A DNA stretch of 7,342 nucleotides from Nitrospina sp. (GTDB lineage Bacteria; Nitrospinota; Nitrospinia; Nitrospinales; VA-1), in the NCBI GenBank assembly GCA_018665625.1, contig JABJCF010000550.1, forward strand, positions 1-7,342, written 5' to 3'. Of the stretch, positions 1 to 6,606 are shown one piece after another; the stretch's first letter is position 1, and the number at the start of each line of letters is the position of its first letter. The notes beneath the pieces were generated by a model that saw only the letters and a list, made by a program, of their open reading frames with translations, was not told the DNA's origin and made no database searches. Both the position numbers and the translations under genes were made by a program.

Positions 1-1144
1 AATTTCTAAAAAGATTGGGATAAATACCGGAGGAATTCGTAGCTCTCATTATTCTTCGGCAACGGTTCAAGACAGGCAATCCATTATTTCTTATGTGTTT
101 TTTAATGGCAAAGCCTTGACGGAGAAAGTGGGCGACTTGTTCGACCTCTTCAATGAACTGTTTTCGGAGTATAGCTTTGAAAATAGCAAGCGATTGATTG
201 AAATCATTCGAAGTGCTAAAGCAGATATGGAAGATTCAATTGTTCCCAGTGGCAATCACTATGTGCAATCAAGATTACAATCGTATCATTCCCGTTTGGG
301 AAAGTTTGATGAATTAACAGATGGGATAACGTATTACAGATTTTTGGAAGGTCTATTGGAGCAGGTAGAAAAAGATCCGCAGGCTGTAGCACACCAATTC
401 CAAAAAGTTGCTGAGCGAATATTCACGAAGCAAAATATCCTTTTCAATGTAACCTGTGAGGAAAAAGATTATCCGAAAATTGAAAAGCGCCTAAACAGTC
501 TTTACGACCTGCTGTCTGATGGGAAATCGGAAGTCGAAAAATGGGACTTCAAGGCAGTTTCAGAAAATGAAGGGTTTTTAACGGCTAGCAATGTGCAGCA
601 TGTTGGTAAGGGTGCAAATTTATATGAAATGGGTTTCAAATATTCGGGGCAATTTGAAGTTTTGAAAGGGCTTCTCCGCACCGGTTATCTTTGGGACAAA
701 GTTAGAGTGCATGGCGGGGCTTATGGAAGCAGCAATTCTTTTAATTTTTTAACGGGCGATTATGGTTTGGTTTCCTACCGCGATCCTAATCTCTCCGAAA
801 CGTTGGGTGTTTACGATGAAATTGCGGATTTCCTGTCCCAACTGGATATCCCTCCTGAGGAGTTAACGAAAATTATTATTGGCTGTGTTGGGAAAATGGA
901 TCCCCCATTAACGCCGGATCGCAAAGGATCATCGTCTATGGTCGATTACCTCACGGGGCGAACTCATGAGATGAAATTGCAGTTCCGTCGCGAATTATTG
1001 TCAACGCAGTTGGTGGACTTGAAAAAATATTCTGAACTTTTTGAAAAGATTCGGGATGAGGGAAAGGTCTGCGTTCTAGGAAATGAAAGTAAATTAAAAA
1101 AAGAAAAGACAGTGTTCAGTGAATTGGTACAAGTCTTTAATTAA
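1..1144 (+). CDS. M16C (PreP/Cym1-like) zinc metallopeptidase, C-terminal part
   Basis: This is the last 380 codons of a gene that begins before the window; the open frame runs from base 2 with no stop, so the GTG at 95 is internal and not a start. Family M16C enzymes (presequence protease PreP, yeast Cym1, bacterial homologues, about 970-1000 residues) form a closed chamber and degrade short unfolded peptides. Visible family features are an early TGGI stretch at codons 10-13, the conserved block LRTGYLWDKVRVHGGAYG near codons 225-242, and VSYRDPNLSETLGVYD soon after. The Arg (codon 704-706) and Tyr (722-724), six residues apart, match the Arg/Tyr pair that the C-terminal half contributes to the active site in M16 enzymes. 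The zinc motif HxxEH lies in the N-terminal half and cannot be seen here. The tail is Lys-rich, with no membrane segment. The cupin gene follows 50 bp downstream on the same strand and may be cotranscribed. Confidence 0.92.
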   Translation, partial: ISKKIGINTGGIRSSHYSSATVQDRQSIISYVFFNGKALTEKVGDLFDLFNELFSEYSFENSKRLIEIIRSAKADMEDSIVPSGNHYVQSRLQSYHSRLGKFDELTDGITYYRFLEGLLEQVEKDPQAVAHQFQKVAERIFTKQNILFNVTCEEKDYPKIEKRLNSLYDLLSDGKSEVEKWDFKAVSENEGFLTASNVQHVGKGANLYEMGFKYSGQFEVLKGLLRTGYLWDKVRVHGGAYGSSNSFNFLTGDYGLVSYRDPNLSETLGVYDEIADFLSQLDIPPEELTKIIIGCVGKMDPPLTPDRKGSSSMVDYLTGRTHEMKLQFRRELLSTQLVDLKKYSELFEKIRDEGKVCVLGNESKLKKEKTVFSELVQVFN

Positions 1145-1194
1145 TTAGTCAAACCTGCCTGACAACGAAAAAAAATTAAAGGTAAGGATAAAGC

Positions 1195-1566
1195 ATGAGT
1201 TCTAAAAATAAAGTGGTGTTTGTAGAACCTTCCTCTTCACCACAATTCAACCTTAAGGGAATCGAAATTCATCAACTCCTGGATCGAGATTCATGTAGCA
1301 ATTTTTCTGCCTATCTGGTGAAACTCGAACCGCATCAGGTAAAAAAGGCCAGCTTTCATAAAAAAGGCGAGGAATTGTATTATGTTTTGTCTGGCTCGGG
1401 GCAGGCGAAACTGGGAGATGCTTCCTATTCCCTTAAAACCGGGTGCTTTTTTCGGGTCCCTCCCAGCACAATCCATGAGTTCACCACTGAAGGGGACTCT
1501 CTTCATCTGCTAAATTTTCATAGCCCGCCCGTTTTTGCCGATCATGACACCTATTTTGTGGAATGA
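1195..1566 (+). CDS. Small single-domain cupin protein
   Basis: A 123-residue protein consisting of one cupin barrel. Cupin motif 1 is seen at residues 53-69 (SFHKKGEELYYVLSGSG) and motif 2 at 83-96 (Gly83, Pro89, Pro90, His94). Typical metal ligands are His-x-His-x(3,4)-Glu plus a later His. Here His55, Glu59 or Glu60, and His94 are present, but the first histidine position is Ser53, so metal binding would rest on three residues or be altered. The start is supported by an AAGGA Shine-Dalgarno at 1184-1188, six bases before ATG. No signal peptide or extra domain is present. Such small cupins include sugar-binding, dioxygenase-like and regulatory proteins, so substrate and role cannot be assigned. 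The gene lies 50 bp after the M16C peptidase gene with no convincing terminator between, which suggests but does not prove cotranscription. It converges on tpx across a 98-bp AT-rich gap. Confidence 0.88.
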   Translation: MSSKNKVVFVEPSSSPQFNLKGIEIHQLLDRDSCSNFSAYLVKLEPHQVKKASFHKKGEELYYVLSGSGQAKLGDASYSLKTGCFFRVPPSTIHEFTTEGDSLHLLNFHSPPVFADHDTYFVE

Positions 1567-1664
1567 CATTTCCTGCCAACGGATATCCAAAAATTTTGAT
1601 TTAATCTAAAGTTAGAATCTTTCCTTGTCGATAAATTAAGAGACCGGAAATTGGGTCTTAAGAA

Positions 1665-2246
1665 TTAGAGCGACCGGGCAAACTCCATTGCTTTATCCAT
1701 ATCAGGAAGTTTCGCTAATTCAGAGACAATTTCCAGATATCGTACAATTCCCTTTTTGTCCAGAACGAATACAGCTCGTGCAAGCAGGCGATTTTCTTCG
1801 ATCAATAGCCCGGTCTTTTTTCCAAACTCGGCATCACGGTAGTCTGATAAGAAGGTGATGTTGTTTATTTTGGCATTTTTAGCGAACCGTTTTTGTGCAA
1901 AAGGTAGGTCACGACTGACCGTTATCAGATGGACAGTTTTGTCCAGGCCCTTATTTTCTTCACTAAGTATATGAGTTTGTTTGTCGCAGGTGGGAGTATC
2001 CAGGGAGGGAACGACACTCAGTATTGTCACCTTGCCTTTGAACGATTGCAAATCAATCATGTTCAGTCCCAGGTCAGGGAGGTGGACGGTCGGGAGTGTT
2101 TTTCCCACCTGCGATTTTTCTCCCATCAAAGTTAAAGCCTTCCCGTGTAATGTAATGGTCTGGATTTCCCCAGACCAAGCGAAACCCGCAAAAGTTAAAA
2201 AACCTGCTAAAAGTGAAATCCCAATGGATGGAAATTTTATGTCCAT
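1665..2246 (-). CDS. tpx: Exported thiol peroxidase (Tpx-type peroxiredoxin) lacking the resolving cysteine
   Basis: A 193-residue peroxiredoxin of the Tpx subfamily, which reduces hydrogen peroxide and alkyl hydroperoxides. Residues 1-25 look like a Sec signal peptide: Lys4, hydrophobic core about 8-24, then AWS before Gly26. That leaves a mature chain of about 168 residues, the usual length of cytosolic Tpx. Catalytic features are PSLDTPTC at 80-87 with peroxidatic Cys87, Thr84, the conserved DLPFAQKRF at 113-121, and Arg157 in ARAVFVLD. In E. coli Tpx the resolving Cys95 directly follows the SRF of the same block; here that position is Ala122, and Cys87 is the only cysteine in the protein. 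The enzyme would therefore act as a 1-Cys peroxiredoxin, probably in the periplasm, needing an external thiol. The ATG is backed by an AAGGGG Shine-Dalgarno seven bases upstream. The gene is divergent from the uracil-DNA glycosylase family gene with 29 bp between start codons. Confidence 0.93.
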   Translation of the reverse strand: MDIKFPSIGISLLAGFLTFAGFAWSGEIQTITLHGKALTLMGEKSQVGKTLPTVHLPDLGLNMIDLQSFKGKVTILSVVPSLDTPTCDKQTHILSEENKGLDKTVHLITVSRDLPFAQKRFAKNAKINNITFLSDYRDAEFGKKTGLLIEENRLLARAVFVLDKKGIVRYLEIVSELAKLPDMDKAMEFARSL

Positions 2247-2253
2247 TTTGTTG

Positions 2254-2258
2254 CCCCT
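2254..2258 (-). promoter_or_regulatory. Shine-Dalgarno of tpx, abutting a possible hairpin
   Basis: On the minus strand the bases before the tpx ATG read AAAAGGGGCAACAAA, giving an AGGGG ribosome-binding site seven bases from the start. The first A and G of AAAAGGGG also form the 3' arm of the inverted repeat at 2257-2274, so a hairpin in the tpx leader could partly limit ribosome access. The RBS itself is clear; the occlusion idea is inference. Confidence 0.6.
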
Positions 2259-2274
2259 TTTATTACAATAAAAG
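2257..2274. promoter_or_regulatory. 18-bp inverted repeat between divergent tpx and UDG-family genes
   Basis: CTTTTATTACAATAAAAG is an inverted repeat with perfect 8-bp arms (2257-2264 and 2267-2274) around a central AC. It fills most of the 29-bp gap between the two divergent start codons. It overlaps the edge of the tpx Shine-Dalgarno and a TACAAT that could be a -10 element for the glycosylase gene. As DNA it could be a dimer-binding operator; as tpx leader RNA it could fold as a 7-bp stem with a UGUA loop. It is AT-rich like Fur/PerR-type boxes but does not match the PerR consensus closely. No regulator gene is in the window. Confidence 0.45.
2264..2269 (+). promoter_or_regulatory. Possible -10 element giving a leaderless UDG-family transcript
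   Basis: TACAAT matches five of six bases of the sigma-70 -10 consensus. Its last base lies seven positions before the A of the ATG at 2276, so a standard start site would put +1 on the start codon. The gene has no recognisable Shine-Dalgarno, which fits leaderless translation. Against it, no TTGACA-like -35 is visible at 16-18 bp spacing, and the region is AT-rich enough for chance matches. Confidence 0.22.
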
Positions 2275-2275
2275 C

Positions 2276-2866
2276 ATGAGTGAATTTAGCACAATTTCTG
2301 CGCTTAAAAAAAATATCAAAGCGTGTACTATTTGTGAATCCGATCTTCCATATGCTCCAAATCCGGTATTTTCATTTTCTGCCAGATCGAAAATATTAAT
2401 TGTCGGTCAGGCTCCAGGAACTAAGGTGCATGAGTCAGGTATTCCCTGGAACGATGCCAGCGGTAACCGATTGCGGGAATGGATGCAGGTATCGAAAGAC
2501 CAATTTTATAATACAAAATATTTTTCAATTGTGCCTATGGCATTTTGCTATCCCGGAAAGGGGAAGTCTGGCGATTTACCGCCACGGCCCGAGTGTGCCG
2601 AAAAATGGATGCAACCCATTCTTGAGAAGATACCGCAAAGGCAACTCACGCTTTTAATTGGTCAATATGCACAGGGCTGGTTTTTGAAAGTTAGAAAAAA
2701 AGCAACCTTGACCGAAACGGTAAGAAACTGGAAAGAATATCAACCCGAATATTTTGTATTACCACATCCTTCGCCTCGTAATAATATTTGGCTTAAGAAA
2801 AACCCTTGGTTTGAAAAGAAAACGGTGCCGCAACTGAGAAAAAGAGTTGAGCAGTTAATTTCTTAA
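2276..2866 (+). CDS. Uracil-DNA glycosylase family protein, Fe-S type
   Basis: A 196-residue member of the uracil-DNA glycosylase superfamily (COG1573-like), expected to bind or excise uracil or other deaminated bases as the first step of base-excision repair. Motif A is IVGQAPGTKVHESGIPW at about 42-58, followed by NDASGNRLREWM. Motif B is HPSPRNNIW at 164-172, which resembles the SMUG1 motif more than the HPAA form of family 4. Cys17 and Cys20 (CTIC), Cys91 and Cys107 give the C-x2-C ... C-x15-C spacing of family 4 [4Fe-4S] enzymes. Conserved-looking blocks CYPGKGKSGDLPPRPEC (91-107) and LIGQYAQ (127-133) recall a widespread subfamily of about 190-200 residues whose biochemistry I cannot cite. 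I chose ATG 2276 over the upstream in-frame ATG at 2213, which would run antisense through the tpx signal peptide and adds unconserved sequence. The 3' end is 3 bp from the mutS2 stop. Confidence 0.9.
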   Translation: MSEFSTISALKKNIKACTICESDLPYAPNPVFSFSARSKILIVGQAPGTKVHESGIPWNDASGNRLREWMQVSKDQFYNTKYFSIVPMAFCYPGKGKSGDLPPRPECAEKWMQPILEKIPQRQLTLLIGQYAQGWFLKVRKKATLTETVRNWKEYQPEYFVLPHPSPRNNIWLKKNPWFEKKTVPQLRKRVEQLIS

Positions 2867-2869
2867 GAA

Positions 2870-5245
2870 TCAAAATTCTACGACGGTAACGCCGGTCCCA
2901 CCTTCTTCGCGTCTTCCAGGGGAAAATTGTTTGCAAAGCCCAGTTTTCTCAAGATAGTTTTTGACCAGGCTTTTTATCGTTCCCATTCCATGTCCGTGAA
3001 TGAGGATCACTCGCGGGACCTTGGTCACTATTGCATGACTGATGAAGGCCTCCATTTTTGTTTCAGCTTCTTCAGAGTTCATTCCTCTCAGATCACAGGA
3101 AGACCCGCCTGAAGACCCAGCTTCGATGTTCATTGAAAACTTTTTGGCTTCTTTTTTTGGATGAGGTTTTTGCTGAGGGTTACCACGTATTGAAGTGGTT
3201 TCTACGGTGGTGTTGATGTTTCCCATGCGAACCCGCACCTTTTTCTTTCCCTTTGCAGGTTCGAGAAGGGTTGCCGTGGCGCCCAGGCTCAAAAGTAATA
3301 TGGTGTCGCCAGAATTTAATTTATCTGAGGTAAGACTCCAATCCTTTAGGTCGTATTCAGATTCCAGGGGTCTCTTGCCAATCGCTTGAATTCTCTTTTC
3401 AACTTTTCTTATTTTGGGTAAAGCTTTTTCCCCTTTGATTTCCTGAATCATGTTTTGGATTTCAGCTTTTCCAGCTCGGACCTCTGCTTGTAGCTTTTTG
3501 TTTTTATTTTTCTGAAATTCTTTTTCTTCTTCGCGAAGTGTTTTCGTTATCTGATTCTGTTCCCGATTCAATTGTTCAACTTCTGCTTTTAGGCTTTTTA
3601 TTTTTTCTTGATCCTGATGCATTTGCAAACGCTGCTGGGTCAGGTCTTCGAGCAAACTTTCAGCACGTTTATCTTTTGCTTGATATAGGTTGCGTGCATG
3701 ATCAATGATATTTTGCTGCAATCCCAATCGCTCGGCGGTGTCGAGAGCGGCACTTTGGCCGGGAGCCCCGAAAATCAGGCGATAAGTTGGACTGATCGTA
3801 TCAAGATCGAATTCAGTGCAGGCATTTAAAAAACCTTCCTGGGTTTGAGCCAGTATTTTTAAAGAAAAATAATGCGTAGAGACCAGTGTCATTACATTCT
3901 TTCTTTTAAGCTCCAGAAGAATTGATTCAGCGAGAGCGGCTCCTTCATTGGGGTCTGTGGCTATACCCAACTCATCCAGAAGTACCAGGGAGCCTGAGGT
4001 CGCATTATCAATAATGCGAATAATTTTTTCCATATGGCCGGAAAAGGTGGACAGCTTCAATTGAATATTCTGGTCGTCGCCTATGTCTGAATATATTTCC
4101 GGAAAAAAAGGGATATGTGAGTTTTTCTTCACAGGAAGAAAAAGTCCAGATCGAGCCATTAAAGATAACAGGCCGAGAGTCTTCAAAGTTACCGTTTTAC
4201 CCCCTGTGTTAGGGCCTGAAATAATGACAACTTTTGTCGACTCTTCCCATTCGATGGTATTGGGAATTACGGTCTCACCATCCAGCGTTAATTCAGGATT
4301 CCGTGCTTCCTTCAATTGCATTCTGGATTGCCGGTTCATGGGGCATTTTACGGCATTCATGGTTTTAGCAAGGCGGGCCTTGGCATATATGAGATCGAGA
4401 ATTGCCAGGCTTTCCATATTCTTTTCCAGAGGTTCTCTGTGTTGACTTGTCTGCATTGCAAGTGACTGCAAAACGCGGGCTTTTTCCTGCGCCACTTTCA
4501 ATCGTGCGATTTTTAATTGGTTATTGAGAGGAACAACCGATGCGGGTTCGATGAAAAGTGTCTGACCAGTTCCTGAAATATCATGGACAATACCATCTAC
4601 CTTGGATTTATATTCAGCGCGAATGGGGATTACCATTCTTTCCTGTCGCTCGGTGATGTAAGAATCCTGCAACGCTTCTTTAATTGTAGTGCTGGAAAAA
4701 AGCTTGCGGATTTTTTCTTCCAGTTTGCTGCGAGCGATTTCTGCTTCGCGGAGAGCCTGTTTTAATTCCGGTGTGGCATTCTCTTTTATATTGCCTTCGT
4801 CATCGATGCATCGAATTAGATCATTTAGGAAATCTTTTAACGGATCAAGTTGTAACAGCCAGTTTTGAATGTTTGGAAAGGCGTCTTTTTTCTCTACATC
4901 TTTGCAAAGGTTTCTGCAAAGCCGTAAAAGTTTCATAATGACAAGGCACTGCTTGGTATCGATCTGGTGTTGTTCATCGACATCTTTAAAAATAGGGCGA
5001 ATGTCCTCAAACCGGTCCATGGAAAACGATTCGAGAGAATCCAGCAAAGCCATCATCTCAGCCGTTTCTTCCAATCGCTTTTCTGCAGTTTCAAAATCCG
5101 TTTCAGGTTTTAAATGAAGACAAAAATTATGTGTGTAAGGCGAGCAGGTGTGATTTGCCAGGGCTTTGGTGATCCGCTCCCAACCCAGGAGCTTCATCGA
5201 CTTGACTAATAAAGGATTGGTTTCAGCGGAAGAAGCCTCGCTCAT
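2870..5245 (-). CDS. mutS2: MutS2 family ATPase with C-terminal Smr domain
   Basis: A 791-residue full-length MutS2. These proteins lack the mismatch-recognition domain of MutS. They are tied to suppression of homologous recombination and, in Bacillus, to splitting or rescuing collided ribosomes. The order is an N-terminal lever/clamp core (about 15-310) and an ATPase with Walker A GPNTGGKT (344-351), STFSGHM (399-405), Walker B LVLLDE (420-425) and STHY (456-459). Then come a charged coiled coil (about 520-605), a small KOW-like beta segment (about 643-688) and an Smr domain (717-791) with CDLRG, IHGHGMG and EGGTGVTVVEF. After Walker B the usual LGAGTDP reads LGIATDP, and the Smr HGxGxGxL block reads HGHGMGTI; both look like tolerated variants. 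The start codon lies in an ATGA overlap with the upstream hydrolase gene and lacks a Shine-Dalgarno, so translation is probably coupled. An alternative start at Met17 also lacks one. The protein is cytosolic. Confidence 0.97.
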   Translation of the reverse strand: MSEASSAETNPLLVKSMKLLGWERITKALANHTCSPYTHNFCLHLKPETDFETAEKRLEETAEMMALLDSLESFSMDRFEDIRPIFKDVDEQHQIDTKQCLVIMKLLRLCRNLCKDVEKKDAFPNIQNWLLQLDPLKDFLNDLIRCIDDEGNIKENATPELKQALREAEIARSKLEEKIRKLFSSTTIKEALQDSYITERQERMVIPIRAEYKSKVDGIVHDISGTGQTLFIEPASVVPLNNQLKIARLKVAQEKARVLQSLAMQTSQHREPLEKNMESLAILDLIYAKARLAKTMNAVKCPMNRQSRMQLKEARNPELTLDGETVIPNTIEWEESTKVVIISGPNTGGKTVTLKTLGLLSLMARSGLFLPVKKNSHIPFFPEIYSDIGDDQNIQLKLSTFSGHMEKIIRIIDNATSGSLVLLDELGIATDPNEGAALAESILLELKRKNVMTLVSTHYFSLKILAQTQEGFLNACTEFDLDTISPTYRLIFGAPGQSAALDTAERLGLQQNIIDHARNLYQAKDKRAESLLEDLTQQRLQMHQDQEKIKSLKAEVEQLNREQNQITKTLREEEKEFQKNKNKKLQAEVRAGKAEIQNMIQEIKGEKALPKIRKVEKRIQAIGKRPLESEYDLKDWSLTSDKLNSGDTILLLSLGATATLLEPAKGKKKVRVRMGNINTTVETTSIRGNPQQKPHPKKEAKKFSMNIEAGSSGGSSCDLRGMNSEEAETKMEAFISHAIVTKVPRVILIHGHGMGTIKSLVKNYLEKTGLCKQFSPGRREEGGTGVTVVEF
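5242..5245 (-). other. ATGA stop-start overlap coupling hydrolase and mutS2 genes
   Basis: On the minus strand the ATG of mutS2 (5245-5243) overlaps the TGA of the upstream hydrolase gene (5244-5242). The bases before the ATG (GGTTCAATCCCTGCT) contain no Shine-Dalgarno, so mutS2 translation would depend on ribosomes finishing the upstream frame and restarting. The overlap is seen directly; termination-reinitiation is inferred. Confidence 0.75.
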
Positions 5246-6567
5246 AGCAGGGATTGAACCAGAGTGGTTTCTAAAAGGATGTTGACCTTCGCATCGTAGA
5301 GCCGGTGGGGGTCGCGAAACCTTTTAAACCCGTATAACAAAACTGCGAGGTCTTTCTTTATTTTGTTCTGGTAGCTTATTTTTTTTTCACCTGCCACCAG
5401 TTTATTATTTTGATTCTGTATTTTCTGAGTTGTGATCGTAACTATTTTTTCGAAATCTACCGTTTCCGTGTTGAAAAAAAGATCGTATTCAACAAGGTTT
5501 TCTCCCATTACTTCAAATTGGTTTTCGCCTTTTCTCTCAGCAAACAAGGTGCCAATTTTACCATTTCGGTTATTTGGTTTCGGGCTTTCGGGTCCTGGAA
5601 GTTCGAGTGAGGCGAGGTTTTTCCCCTTGTTCAGGCGGGCCCAGTGGATCGTTCCCAGGTGGTTATTTTCTCGCGTCATCCTCACTATATTTGGATTCAA
5701 ACTGCGTTTTTGTTTTTTAATCCATTCGACCAAATCGGGGATTTCATTTTCAGGGAGGAAATGTCCTCCATGTGCCGTTCCTTTTTCTGCATGCTCGCGA
5801 TAAATCACGGGGTATCTCATATCAGAGAGTATTTTGTTCACACGACGGCTCAACTGTATAGGAAAGATAGGGTCATGCGCTCCCTGAATCATATAGATGG
5901 GAGTATTTCTTAAATTGATAAGGAAGTTCATGAAACGCGGAGTGATGCTTCCGGCTATGGGTATGAGGCCGGCAAACCGATCTGGATAAAACATTCCAAT
6001 AGTGTAAACACCAATGGCACCGTTGGACAGTCCTGCCAGAAAAACTCGATTGTCATCCACGTTGTATATGGATCGTACATGATCCATTAAAGCCAAAACC
6101 ATGTCTTCAGCCGGACGCGACCACCAGGCTCCCATAGGATAGGATGGGCAAACAACAATGAACTCATTTTTCAGCCTCTCCGCCCATTTGGAAACAGTGG
6201 TATCGCCACTTCCCCCCATACCGTGCAATACAATAACCATTGGTAACGGAGTGTCGACAGTTTTTGGATGGTATAGAGCGTAGGGGTATTCCTTACCATT
6301 ACTTTTAAATTTTAGTCCATTTTGCAGGCCGCGTTTTTCCGCCGAAGGTTTTACCTGTTGCCTTAAAAGAGTTTTTACAGTTTCGTGAGAAACTTTTTTT
6401 CCTTTCAAGCGATTTAGGATTTGTGCTTCTTTATCCGAATCGTTGGTGGATAAGAAAAGATCAATATCTGCCTTGAGATCGTAGGTATCTATTGTTCGGC
6501 TTGACTCGATTCCGGTCGAGCAAGAAGCCGAAAACAACAAAATAAGCAATACATTTAATAGTTTCAT
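5242..6567 (-). CDS. Probable lipoprotein alpha/beta-hydrolase (PHB-depolymerase/feruloyl-esterase-like) with C-terminal beta domain
   Basis: With the start at 6567 the protein has 441 residues and opens with a lipoprotein-like signal: MKLLNVLLILLFSASC, acylation at Cys16. The lipobox SASC is imperfect (Ser at -3), so ordinary Sec cleavage is possible. The frame extends to an ATG at 6597, but that adds ten residues before the signal and has no better RBS. The catalytic domain (about 90-290) shows oxyanion HGMGG (115-119), nucleophile elbow GLSNG with Ser181, Asp232 in GAHDP, and His266 or His269 in AHGGH. It resembles single-domain polyester/feruloyl esterases and serine peptidases of the same fold. 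Residues about 300-441 look like the beta-rich domain that follows similar hydrolases in Planctomycetes-type proteins (TIHWARL, tVDFEKIVTI, YDAKVNI). The substrate is unknown. It is probably membrane-anchored in the envelope. It is the upstream gene of a two-gene unit with mutS2 and is divergent from the SprT-like gene. Confidence 0.87.
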   Translation of the reverse strand: MKLLNVLLILLFSASCSTGIESSRTIDTYDLKADIDLFLSTNDSDKEAQILNRLKGKKVSHETVKTLLRQQVKPSAEKRGLQNGLKFKSNGKEYPYALYHPKTVDTPLPMVIVLHGMGGSGDTTVSKWAERLKNEFIVVCPSYPMGAWWSRPAEDMVLALMDHVRSIYNVDDNRVFLAGLSNGAIGVYTIGMFYPDRFAGLIPIAGSITPRFMNFLINLRNTPIYMIQGAHDPIFPIQLSRRVNKILSDMRYPVIYREHAEKGTAHGGHFLPENEIPDLVEWIKKQKRSLNPNIVRMTRENNHLGTIHWARLNKGKNLASLELPGPESPKPNNRNGKIGTLFAERKGENQFEVMGENLVEYDLFFNTETVDFEKIVTITTQKIQNQNNKLVAGEKKISYQNKIKKDLAVLLYGFKRFRDPHRLYDAKVNILLETTLVQSLL

Positions 6568-6606
6568 AGTTACCACAGTATCGAATATTAAAAACATTGT
6601 AAAGGT

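Noticed and set aside
1146..1175. GTCA ... TGAC followed by an A tract after the M16C gene
   Set aside because: A four-base stem followed by A residues rather than T does not form a terminator on the plus strand.
1636..1662. Hairpin AGACC-ggaaattg-GGTCT as a terminator for tpx or the cupin gene
   Set aside because: The stem is only 5 bp with an 8-base loop, and there is no clean T tract after it on either strand.
2213..2275. Upstream in-frame ATG at 2213 for the UDG-family gene
   Set aside because: It would add 21 residues antisense to the tpx signal peptide; the ATG at 2276 begins the sequence just before the conserved CxxC region and gives the usual family length.
2866..2879. AGAAT-caaa-ATTCT hairpin at the convergent junction
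   Set aside because: A 5-bp AT-rich stem with no T tract is too weak to call a terminator.
4083..4445. Plus-strand open frame of 120 codons inside mutS2
   Set aside because: It lies wholly antisense to the conserved ATPase region of mutS2, has no recognisable protein family and no RBS; it is a coding shadow, like the other antisense frames in tpx, mutS2 and the hydrolase.
6568..6597. Longer start at 6597 for the hydrolase
   Set aside because: The ten extra residues precede a complete lipoprotein-like signal starting at Met 6567, and no Shine-Dalgarno is at proper spacing for either start.
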